Below are positions 1-7,113 of a stretch of DNA of 14,280 nucleotides, one piece after another (the stretch's first letter is position 1; every line of letters starts with the position of its first letter). The stretch lies in NCBI GenBank assembly GCA_003225615.1, contig QIAS01000367.1:1-14280 (forward strand). Direction: 5' to 3'. Position numbers and translations under genes: made by a program. The stretch is from Acidobacteriota bacterium. GTDB taxonomy: Bacteria; Acidobacteriota; Terriglobia; Terriglobales; Acidobacteriaceae. The notes under the pieces are model-generated. The model made no database searches. It saw only the letters and a program-made list of their open reading frames with translations, and was not told where the DNA came from.

Positions 1-91
1 AACCGAGAAGCGGGTTGTACTGTCCTTCTGGAATTTCCACCGAAGCGGAAAGTGCACCTTTTATGACAGTGCCTTCGGTGTAATTGCGAAA
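1..91 (-). pseudogene. Continuation of the PIG-L deacetylase frame beyond an in-frame stop
   Basis: Reading the minus strand past the TAA at 92-94 in the same frame gives about 30 further codons without a stop up to the window edge. The translation includes SVEIPEGQYNPLLG, and it keeps the character of the long PIG-L proteins of Acidobacteriota and Bacteroidota, where the DYADGKYYP-type segment is followed by a region with an EVPEG-like motif. I therefore read this stretch as the same gene interrupted by a nonsense codon, not as intergenic DNA. The family comparison is from memory. The open frame and the codons are seen directly. The rest of the gene, if present, lies left of the window. Confidence 0.6.
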
Positions 92-835
92 TTATGCGGG
101 GTAATATTTTCCATCCGCATAATCATAGATACCTTTTTCGGTTACCGGAATAAACGGCACCCGGGCATAATCCTTGAGCGGTTTCCAAGGACGCAGTCCT
201 TCCTTCAATTGTTCAGGAAACATTGCAGGATCGCCGGCCGCCTTAAAAGCCTCTTGCGCCATCTGGCCGGAAACCTGGTGATGGCCATGCCCGTCGGTGC
301 GCGCGCCGACAAATACCGATGTAATGACCAGCGGACGCGTCATGCGCACCACGCGAACTACGTCGGCCAATACGCGGTCGTGTCCCCATTTTTCGAGAGC
401 TTCCTCTTTTGTTTTGGAGAAACCGTAGTCGCACACGCGGGTCCAGAACTGATCCGTTCCGTAATAGCGATCCGCGGCAAGAAGCTCTTGCGTGCGCACG
501 AGGCCAAGCGCGTCAAAGTAGTCGGAGGACATCACGTTGGCGCCGCCTTCGCCGCGATTCTGGCCGCGCGCCTCGTAGGTCAGCATACCGCCGTCTTCAT
601 CGTCGGGATGGGCGGTCACCATCAGCAGGCTGGCGCGAGTGTGGAGCTTTTGCAGACTCTGCCACAGAGCTGCAGCGCCACTGTCAAATAGCAATGGTTC
701 TGCATCGACAACAGGGTTCTGGGTAGTGGAGGCTGGAGATTGCGCGCTCACCCGGGAGGACTGAAATAGAAAGAGCAGCGTGGATACTATGACGACCAGC
801 ATGATGGGGCCAAGCTTCTTAGATTGCGATGCCAT
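92..835 (-). CDS. Secreted PIG-L family deacetylase, N-terminal part ending at an in-frame stop
   Basis: PIG-L/LmbE-type proteins are zinc-dependent N-deacetylases acting on GlcNAc-like or related amide substrates. The 247-residue product has a Lys-containing N-terminus and a hydrophobic signal segment (about residues 9-26), with possible cleavage near VSAQ, so it is probably exported. The metal-binding AHPDDE motif lies at residues 75-80, and a His cluster DGHGHHQ (181-187) supplies the other ligands. I chose ATG at 835 over the ATG at 862 because AAGGAG (845-850 on the minus strand) sits 9 nt before it. Family members with this architecture are usually far longer, about 800 residues. The frame stops at TAA (92-94) just after the catalytic domain, although in-frame coding sequence continues. 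Either the gene is a pseudogene, or a truncated catalytic domain is made, or the TAA is a sequencing error. It is divergent from the TonB receptor and shares the LacI-type control region. Confidence 0.85.
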   Translation of the reverse strand: MASQSKKLGPIMLVVIVSTLLFLFQSSRVSAQSPASTTQNPVVDAEPLLFDSGAAALWQSLQKLHTRASLLMVTAHPDDEDGGMLTYEARGQNRGEGGANVMSSDYFDALGLVRTQELLAADRYYGTDQFWTRVCDYGFSKTKEEALEKWGHDRVLADVVRVVRMTRPLVITSVFVGARTDGHGHHQVSGQMAQEAFKAAGDPAMFPEQLKEGLRPWKPLKDYARVPFIPVTEKGIYDYADGKYYPA

Positions 836-890
836 GCCGCTCTTCTCCTTGTCTCTCCACATTTTTTGATTTGCGAACGGAATTTACGGA

Positions 891-918
891 ATTTTACGTT
901 GGGAGGAAGCATTGTCAA
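891..918 (-). promoter_or_regulatory. Sigma-70-type promoter for the PIG-L gene
   Basis: On the minus strand a perfect -35 hexamer TTGACA (918 down to 913) is separated by 16 bp from TAAAAT (896 down to 891), a 5/6 match to the -10 consensus. Transcription would begin near 884, giving a leader of about 50 nt with the AAGGAG site before ATG 835. The perfect LacI-type palindrome (926-943) lies 7 bp upstream of the -35 box. This is inferred from hexamer matches only. Confidence 0.55.
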
Positions 919-925
919 TAAAAAA

Positions 926-943
926 TGCCAAAACGTTTTGGCA
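926..943. promoter_or_regulatory. LacI-family-type operator, perfect 18-bp palindrome
   Basis: TGCCAAAACGTTTTGGCA is its own reverse complement over 18 bp and has the central CG flanked by AAA/TTT that is typical of operators bound by LacI/GalR-family repressors. It lies between two divergent promoters, just upstream of the -35 box of the PIG-L promoter and about 110 bp upstream of the receptor promoter. The cognate regulator is not encoded in the window, so which sugar releases it cannot be told. Confidence 0.8.
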
Positions 944-1035
944 CATTGCGCCTTCCTGGCGGAACAACACTATGTTTTTTGGAAGTTCCAGAATTCGGAA
1001 GCCCCTAGAATAACGAGTTTTGGGGCAGAAATATC

Positions 1036-1064
1036 TTGACAACGATTATTGCCGGTGTTACATG
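1036..1064 (+). promoter_or_regulatory. Probable promoter for the TonB-dependent receptor
   Basis: A perfect TTGACA (1036-1041) is followed after 17 bp by TACATG (1059-1064), a weak -10 match. A 16-bp spacing gives TTACAT (1058-1063) instead. Transcription would start near 1070. The second LacI-like site (1079-1096) would then lie just downstream of the start point, the classical position for repression. The -35 is strong and the -10 is poor, so expression may depend on an activator or be low. Confidence 0.45.
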
Positions 1065-1078
1065 TCAGCGCATTTCGT

Positions 1079-1096
1079 AACCGAATCGTTTCGGCA
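1079..1096. promoter_or_regulatory. Second, imperfect LacI-type operator
   Basis: The core CCGAATCGTTTCGG (1081-1094) is a near-palindrome around a central CG. The 18-bp window AACCGAATCGTTTCGGCA matches the perfect palindrome at 926-943 in 13 of 18 positions. Its position shortly downstream of the proposed receptor promoter suits a repressor site. Centre-to-centre distance to the first site is 153 bp, about 14.6 helical turns, so the two are not ideally phased for a simple loop. Confidence 0.55.
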
Positions 1097-1151
1097 GTTG
1101 CCAAAAACTTAAAAGTGGGATAACTCTTCGACTCTGAGAAAAGAGGCTGCA

Positions 1152-4100
1152 ATGACTCGAAGCGTGGGGACTCGGGAATTGCTTACGTGGGCCGGATTGC
1201 TGTTGGTCTTCCTGGCTGTGGGTGCTTTGCCGGCCTTCACCCAGATAGATCGCGGAGCCATCGTGGGAACAGTGCTCGATGCGTCGGGCGCAGTAGTGCG
1301 GCAGGCGACTCTAACCGTGACCAACAAGGACACGCAGGTCGCGGTGACAACTCCTGTCAATGATGTTGGTGAGTATCAGGTGCTGGCGCTGATTCCAGGA
1401 ACGTACTCCGTGAAAGTGAGCGCGCCAGGCTTCGAAACTGCCGTCCGCGAGGGGATAGTTGTCCACGTTCAAGACCGCCTGTCCCTGAACTTCAATCTGA
1501 AGGTTGGATCCGTGAAAGAGGAGGTAGTCGTCTCAGGCACCGAGCCCTTGCTGCAGACCCAGACCGCTGACGTAGGAAACGTTATCGACACACAGCGAGT
1601 CAACGATCTTCCCCTTAACGGCCGGCGATATGCGGACCTTGCGCTGCTGGAGCCCGGCGTAGATAAGTTTTACGCCGCCAACAACCCCGCTCCGGACCGT
1701 TTTAGCGTGAATGGGAACCTCGAATTGCAGAACAATTTTTTGCTGAACGGCGTTGACAATAACTCCTGGTCGGAGAATCTGCAGGAGTTCTCGGTCCAGG
1801 TGGTTCAGCCCCCGCCCGATGCCATAGAGGAGTTTCGCGTCCAGACCAGAACTTACTCCGCAGAATTCGGCAATTCCGCCGGCGCCGTGATCAATGCCAC
1901 CATCAAATCGGGCACCAACCGCTATCACGGAAATTTATTCGAGTATCTGCGCAATGCCAAGCTCGATGCCAACTCTTGGATCAACAAACATGCGAACCCA
2001 ATCGTGCCGCGTGGCGGCTTCACTCAGAATCAATTCGGCGGCACGTTCGGTGGTCCAATCATTAAAGACAAGACATTTTTCTTTGGCGACCTCGAGCGGT
2101 TCACCAGTCGGCAGTCCACCAGCGTCCTCAGCACGGTTCCCACTCCGCTGATGAAAGCCGGTAACTTCACGGAATTGCCTGCAGGCATACCCATAACTCC
2201 CTCCACGATACCCGGGCAGGGAGGGTGCTATGTCGGCAACGTTATCCAGGCCGGCTGCCTTGATTCAGTTGCCGGCAAACTCATGGCTTTGCTCCCCGAC
2301 CCGAACCACTTCCCCTCGTCGGTAGGCCAGCTAGGGGTGCCAGGGAGCTGGACGGGAGCGCCGAACTATCTTTTTTCGACGTCTGTGCCAGATGATGTTT
2401 ATTCACTCGACGGAAAAGTCGATCACAACCTCAACCAGAACAATCGTCTGTTCGGAAGTTACAGCTATCGTCACCTCAACCGGCAGGATCCTCCATGGAC
2501 GGGCAACGGAGTGATCGGAAGCGGCAATTTTGCGACCCAGTACCGCATCCACACACAATCGTTTGCTTTGGGATGGACCCGCACAATTTCCAACACTCTG
2601 GTTAATGATGCTCGGTTTGGGTTTAGCCGCGACTACGCTCACAGCGATCCGATCGGAGTGAACCTGGGGACGTCTCAGGCGCAGAGTCTCATTGGTCTGA
2701 CGGGTATCCCGAATGGACCCGGGTCCGGCGGCTTGCCCCCGATCGAAATCAACGGGCTACAACGGATTGGAACTTCGCCCTGGCGGCCTCAGTTCCAGAT
2801 TTCCCAGGCGTGGAACATTATTGAGAACTTGAGCTGGTTGAAGGGCAGCCACAGTTTCAAGTTTGGGTATCAGTACCTGAAGCGCGGCGATAACTTCCTG
2901 GACCTGCGCGCGCCGCAAGGTGAGTTGCAGACCAACGGAGTCTACACGACCGGCGGAGCTTTCGGCTTACCGGATTTCCTGCTCGGAGATGTGGACGGGG
3001 TGCACTTCACCACGCCGTTGGTGGTGCATTACTTCCAGCCAGGGCATTCGTTTTATGGCTTGGATACCTGGAAGACGACTACCAAGCACACGTTGACCTA
3101 CGGCTTGCGCTATGAACTGTTCGCGCCGATTTTGGAGCGAGACAACAGAACCACGAATTTCACTCCCGCGAACGGCGGCGGAATCGTAACCGCGAGCCGA
3201 GGTGCTTCCGGCTGGTTTGACCGCAGCCTGATTCATCCGGATCGCAACGACTTCGCTCCGCGCGTTGGCTTTGCCTACCAGATGAGCGACCGCCTTGTGG
3301 TTCGTGGCGGGTACGGTGTCTTCTATCAGCACAGCAACCGCATTGGCTCGGAAAGCCTGCTTCAACTGAACCCGCCCGCGCTTTTGGACCTCCAGCTAAA
3401 CCAGAGTGGCACCAGCACCGTTTTTCAACTGAAGAACGGGTTCCCACTGAATACCATCACAGGGTCGGGATTCGATTTGACGCAAATCCAGCTCCGTGCA
3501 CAGGACCCGAACCAGCGATCCAGTTACGTGGAGCAGACGAGCTTCGGCACGGAATATCAGTTGAGCAGCGACACGGTGCTTTCGACCACATACGTCGGCA
3601 ACTGGGGCCGCAAGATGAATCGTTTGCGTGATGCTAATACGCCGCAGATCACAGGTTTCAACACGGGCTGCCCGGTTTTGCAGTATCCGTTCGCCAACCT
3701 GAATACGGTGACAAATATTAATACCTTTACTCCGACCGGTTGCCAAACCACAGGCCAGCATGCCTTCCTGGAGTTCGCCTCGAATGACGGAAATACCGAT
3801 TACAACTCGCTCGAACTCTCTCTACGCAGGAGAATGTCGAAAGGCTTGACTTTCTCTTTGGGCTACACGTTTAGCCACGGCCTGGCTGATTTTGGCGATA
3901 ACCTCACGGATCCAGACGGAGCGTTTCCGCAAAACGCTTACAATTACGCCGCGGAAAAGAGCAATTCCAATCTCGATATCCGCAGCCGTTTTGTCGGGAA
4001 TTTCTTGTGGGATTTGCCTTTCGGGCAAGGGCGGCGTTTCCTCGCCAACCCGGGCGCCATTAACCGTGTGGTGGGTGGCTGGCAGGTGAATGGAATCGTC

Positions 4101-4550
4101 ACGCTGCAGACCGGCAGCCCGTACAGTGTCACGGCCGCGAATGACGGCCTGCTAGGTTTTGCCCGTGCCGTGTATGCCAACTGCATTGGAGATCCATTCG
4201 CCGGTGCTACCACCGATCCCAATTTGTATACAACCACGGGATTCCTGATCAATCAGGCCGCATTCTCGCAACCTGGGCCGGGACAGTTCGGCACCTGTCG
4301 GCCGCGCAAGTTCCATGGTCCGGGGATCCGGATGCTGGATTTCAGCATCTTCAAGGATTTCCGGTTTACGGAGCATACGTATCTGCAATTCCGGACGGAA
4401 TTCTTCAATGCTTTCAATCATCCGAACTTTGCCAATCCCAGTGCCAATATTGCCTCCCCCGGTTCCTTCGGCAAAGTCTCCAATAGCACCGATTCAGGAG
4501 GGCCGGGCGATCCACGCGAGATTCAGTTTGCGTTGAAACTGTACTTCTGA
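1152..4550 (+). CDS. Oar-like TonB-dependent receptor with carboxypeptidase-regulatory domain
   Basis: This 1132-residue outer-membrane protein probably imports a carbohydrate-derived substrate using TonB energy. It has a signal peptide (hydrophobic about residues 10-28, then LPAFTQ), a carboxypeptidase-regulatory beta-sandwich (about 31-118, beginning GAIVGTVLDASGAVV), and a plug domain with the characteristic DLPLNGR (152-158). A long beta-barrel follows, with many aromatic-rich strands, and ends in LKLYF, a typical aromatic C-terminus for barrel insertion. Length and architecture are usual for the Oar-like receptors that are greatly expanded in Acidobacteriota. AGAGG (1142-1146) lies 5 nt before the ATG. 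The substrate is not evident from the sequence. The LacI-type operators and the sugar-enzyme neighbours suggest a glycoside. The stop codon TGA overlaps the first ATG of the next open frame, but a hairpin and about 140 nt separate it from that gene's likely true start. Confidence 0.92.
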   Translation: MTRSVGTRELLTWAGLLLVFLAVGALPAFTQIDRGAIVGTVLDASGAVVRQATLTVTNKDTQVAVTTPVNDVGEYQVLALIPGTYSVKVSAPGFETAVREGIVVHVQDRLSLNFNLKVGSVKEEVVVSGTEPLLQTQTADVGNVIDTQRVNDLPLNGRRYADLALLEPGVDKFYAANNPAPDRFSVNGNLELQNNFLLNGVDNNSWSENLQEFSVQVVQPPPDAIEEFRVQTRTYSAEFGNSAGAVINATIKSGTNRYHGNLFEYLRNAKLDANSWINKHANPIVPRGGFTQNQFGGTFGGPIIKDKTFFFGDLERFTSRQSTSVLSTVPTPLMKAGNFTELPAGIPITPSTIPGQGGCYVGNVIQAGCLDSVAGKLMALLPDPNHFPSSVGQLGVPGSWTGAPNYLFSTSVPDDVYSLDGKVDHNLNQNNRLFGSYSYRHLNRQDPPWTGNGVIGSGNFATQYRIHTQSFALGWTRTISNTLVNDARFGFSRDYAHSDPIGVNLGTSQAQSLIGLTGIPNGPGSGGLPPIEINGLQRIGTSPWRPQFQISQAWNIIENLSWLKGSHSFKFGYQYLKRGDNFLDLRAPQGELQTNGVYTTGGAFGLPDFLLGDVDGVHFTTPLVVHYFQPGHSFYGLDTWKTTTKHTLTYGLRYELFAPILERDNRTTNFTPANGGGIVTASRGASGWFDRSLIHPDRNDFAPRVGFAYQMSDRLVVRGGYGVFYQHSNRIGSESLLQLNPPALLDLQLNQSGTSTVFQLKNGFPLNTITGSGFDLTQIQLRAQDPNQRSSYVEQTSFGTEYQLSSDTVLSTTYVGNWGRKMNRLRDANTPQITGFNTGCPVLQYPFANLNTVTNINTFTPTGCQTTGQHAFLEFASNDGNTDYNSLELSLRRRMSKGLTFSLGYTFSHGLADFGDNLTDPDGAFPQNAYNYAAEKSNSNLDIRSRFVGNFLWDLPFGQGRRFLANPGAINRVVGGWQVNGIVTLQTGSPYSVTAANDGLLGFARAVYANCIGDPFAGATTDPNLYTTTGFLINQAAFSQPGPGQFGTCRPRKFHGPGIRMLDFSIFKDFRFTEHTYLQFRTEFFNAFNHPNFANPSANIASPGSFGKVSNSTDSGGPGDPREIQFALKLYF

Positions 4551-4559
4551 TGGCCACAG

Positions 4560-4581
4560 GGGAGCGGCAGGCGCCGCTCCC
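4560..4581 (+). other. GC-rich perfect hairpin just after the receptor stop codon
   Basis: GGGAGCGGC (4560-4568) pairs perfectly with GCCGCTCCC (4573-4581) around a 4-nt AGGC loop, 9 nt after the receptor's TGA. No T-tract follows, so it is not a standard intrinsic terminator. It could protect the 3' end of receptor mRNA or lower expression of the downstream oxidoreductase. It could also be one copy of a dispersed palindromic repeat. Confidence 0.6.
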
Positions 4582-4693
4582 GCAACTGAATCCGCTTCCT
4601 GATCTCGATTGTGTGGGACCGTCCTCGGAGGGGGCGTCTGTCGGCCCAAGTGTCGATTGGTGGAGAGAACAGCCTGCCCTGGAGAAGTGGGGA

Positions 4694-5713
4694 ATGTCAT
4701 TCAAGATTGGAATCGTTGGCGCGGGAGGCATCGGCGGCATACATGCGGCCATTCTCGCCAAGGATTCCCGTATTCAACTACACAGTTTTTTTGACGTCGA
4801 AGCAACTCGCGCACAAAGCATTGCGAGCCGGTTTGGCGGACACGCGGCGCGTTCACTTGAGGAGCTTCTTCAACAATGCAACGCCGTCTTCGTTTGCACT
4901 CCGAACACCACCCATGAAGAAGTAGCCATCAAGGTTCTCGAAGCAGGTAAGCATGTTTTTTGCGAGAAACCTTTCGCCTTAAATCTTAAATCCGCCGCGC
5001 GGCTGCACGACCGAGCCATGCGCTCCGGGGTGATCTATCAAGTGGGTCATAACCGCCGGTTTGCCCCGGTCTATAAGGTTCTGAAGCAGGCGATCGAGAG
5101 CAGCGAACTTCAGCCGCTTTCCGTACATGCCAAAATGAACCGCGGCGAATTGGTCAATCCGCCCTGGGTTTGGAACGCGAGCCTCACCGGAGGCTTTCTG
5201 TATGAAACGCCAGTTCACATGTTCGACCTGATGACTTTTTTCTTTGGGAGGGTGGAGTGGGTAGAGGTCTCAGCGCGCTCCCATGGTCATGGGGAACTTG
5301 ACGATTTCTCCATCCTGTTGTCCTTCGAATCCGGTCTGCAGGCGACCATGAAAACCTACGCTCATGCCAGCTGGCACTTCCCCTTCGAGCGCTTCGAGGT
5401 CTACGGAATGCACTCGACCTACGAGACGTTTGAAATGGAGAGGATCTCCTTCACCAAAGGGCTGGAATCCCGAACCACGAGCTATGATTTCTCTCTCGCG
5501 TCCATGCATGAGAAATGGGGTTACATAGAAGAGGACCGGCTCTTTGTGGATGCCCTGGAAGGCAAATCACCTGTGCCGGTGACCGCGGAGGATGGATACA
5601 ACGTCGTGCAGTTGATTGAGGCCTGTTATCAAAGTGCCCGAGATGGCAGGCGTATGAGCCCGGGACTCGTCAGCAAGAAGTCTGCAGCGCCATTTGCGAC
5701 CCAAAAGCGTTGA
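4694..5713 (+). CDS. Gfo/Idh/MocA family NAD(P)-dependent oxidoreductase
   Basis: This family oxidises or reduces sugars, inositols and sugar derivatives in the cytoplasm. The 339-residue protein begins with a Rossmann motif KIGIVGAGGIGG (GxGxxG at residues 9-14), carries the family's EKP (91-93, in HVFCEKPFALN), and has the substrate-side segment ETPVHMFDLM (171-180, with His175). This gives the usual two-domain layout and length. The open frame runs upstream to 4550, but I chose ATG 4694. It places the Rossmann strand at the N-terminus and has GGAG (4681-4684) 9 nt before it, while the upstream 48 residues look non-protein-like and include the hairpin. It is probably cotranscribed with the receptor. 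Its 3' end overlaps the convergent GH4 gene by 44 bp. The exact substrate is unknown. Confidence 0.88.
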   Translation: MSFKIGIVGAGGIGGIHAAILAKDSRIQLHSFFDVEATRAQSIASRFGGHAARSLEELLQQCNAVFVCTPNTTHEEVAIKVLEAGKHVFCEKPFALNLKSAARLHDRAMRSGVIYQVGHNRRFAPVYKVLKQAIESSELQPLSVHAKMNRGELVNPPWVWNASLTGGFLYETPVHMFDLMTFFFGRVEWVEVSARSHGHGELDDFSILLSFESGLQATMKTYAHASWHFPFERFEVYGMHSTYETFEMERISFTKGLESRTTSYDFSLASMHEKWGYIEEDRLFVDALEGKSPVPVTAEDGYNVVQLIEACYQSARDGRRMSPGLVSKKSAAPFATQKR

Positions 5714-7028
5714 CATACTCCGCCAACACAGCATGGGCGACCTCGGGCCGGCCAACCAGTGGATTCTTCACCAAAGCCGCGAGCGCCGCTTGAGGCGAGT
5801 GTTCTAAGGATGCACGAACCGTCAGGCGCTCGTATTCCTTCACTTGCAATAGCAACGAGCGGACCGTCTCAGGTGCGTGGCCGACCGGAGGTGCTTGCAC
5901 TCCGCTCGAGGACACGAGACAAGGGAGCTCCACCGCATCATTGGGATCGAGATCTTCGAGCGATTTGAGGTTGCGAACCGTGAGCGGTATGAAGACGGGC
6001 CGGTCCGATTGCAAGGCTTGCAGCACGAGCAGTGCGATTCGCTCATAGCCGGAAAATTCTGAGTAAAGTTCCAGGCCCTCCTGGCGCCGCTTCCCCGCGG
6101 TTGCTTCAATGCTGAAGTAGGAAGCGTTGCGCTCGCGCAGGTAGTTTTCATAAATTCCGATAAGTTCTGCCTCGGAAGCTCGCGCGAATTTCCCGAATAA
6201 CCCGGTATTCATGGCTGCGATAGCCTGGCCGCGTGATCTCCCGTTTCGCCGCGTATTTTCATAGGCGGCTTGGGGAAAGTAGTAGAAGTAGAGGTACTCG
6301 GTCGGCAGCAGCGCGAGGTTTTGAATGAAGTCGACGGGAAACAGTTCATGGCGGTAGCACTTCCGAATCAGTTCAGGCGAGGAGAGAATTATGGGCAGGA
6401 GTTCGGTCCCTTCCGCGTCGCGGATGGAGCGCACCCAGCCGAGATGATTCAGGCCAATATAGTCGAACCTGAGCTCGAACGGGTTCCGGCTCAGCGCTTT
6501 GGCGATTGACTCGAAAGTCTCCAAAGGCGTGTCGCACACGCCCAGAATACGGACTCCGGAATGATTCAATATTCCCTGCGAGATGATCCCCACCGGGTTT
6601 GTAAAGTTGATGAGCGTCGCGCCCGGAGCAACGCGCTCGATCAGACGCGCGTATTGCAACATCGCGGGCAAATTCCGCATCGCGCAGGCGAAGCCCCCAG
6701 CCCCCACGGTTTCTTGCCCTACCAAGCCGTGAGCTAGTGCAATAGTCTCGTCTTTGACGCGTGCATCGATGCCGCCGACGCGAATGCTCGTGATTATGAA
6801 ATCGGCGCCTTCGAGAGCGCGGTCAAGGTCCGAAAACACTTTGAGGCGGGCAGTGAGACCGACTTGCTTCCCCATGGCTCCCGCGACCCGTCCCATTACC
6901 GCCAGGCGTTCACGGTCTATGTCCCAGAGGGCCAGTTCGTCCAACTTCGTGTTCTGCGCTGCGCCGGCCAGACCGTGTACCAGTAGCGGGGTCCTGACTC
7001 CAGCTGCTCCAATAAGGGTAATTTTCAT
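5670..7028 (-). CDS. GH4 family glycosidase (6-phospho-beta-glucosidase-like), NAD- and Mn-dependent
   Basis: GH4 enzymes cleave glycosides by transient oxidation at C3 using bound NAD and a divalent metal. The 452-residue product shows the Rossmann start MKITLIGAAG, SIRVGGIDAR (81-90), GQETVGAGG (104-112), NFTNPVG (141-147), the metal-binding Cys in GVCDTP (Cys165) and His in GLNHLG (His195). A C-D/N-x-P cysteine motif is, to my knowledge, the form found in phospho-glycoside-specific members (CNVP, CDMP). Members using unphosphorylated sugars carry CHxx motifs. I therefore infer a phosphorylated substrate. No PTS gene is present, and the PfkB kinase 85 bp upstream on the same strand could supply the phosphate. 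The ATG at 7028 lacks a strong ribosome-binding site. Length is normal for the family. Confidence 0.9.
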   Translation of the reverse strand: MKITLIGAAGVRTPLLVHGLAGAAQNTKLDELALWDIDRERLAVMGRVAGAMGKQVGLTARLKVFSDLDRALEGADFIITSIRVGGIDARVKDETIALAHGLVGQETVGAGGFACAMRNLPAMLQYARLIERVAPGATLINFTNPVGIISQGILNHSGVRILGVCDTPLETFESIAKALSRNPFELRFDYIGLNHLGWVRSIRDAEGTELLPIILSSPELIRKCYRHELFPVDFIQNLALLPTEYLYFYYFPQAAYENTRRNGRSRGQAIAAMNTGLFGKFARASEAELIGIYENYLRERNASYFSIEATAGKRRQEGLELYSEFSGYERIALLVLQALQSDRPVFIPLTVRNLKSLEDLDPNDAVELPCLVSSSGVQAPPVGHAPETVRSLLLQVKEYERLTVRASLEHSPQAALAALVKNPLVGRPEVAHAVLAEYVNAFGSQMALQTSC

Positions 7029-7113
7029 AGAGCTGTTTTACCTGCGCGACGTGCGTGTTTCCGTGCCGAGCCTATGACCACAGCTTAGCGTATTGCCAGG
7101 TATGCAACATTCG

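Noticed and set aside
824..1039. 71-residue open frame across the divergent control region
   Set aside because: It crosses the operator and the minus-strand promoter and has no protein-like features.
4550..4693. Oxidoreductase start at 4550 overlapping the receptor stop (TGATG)
   Set aside because: The extension encodes a hairpin and a Pro/Trp-rich tract before a canonical Rossmann start at 4694, which has its own GGAG site.
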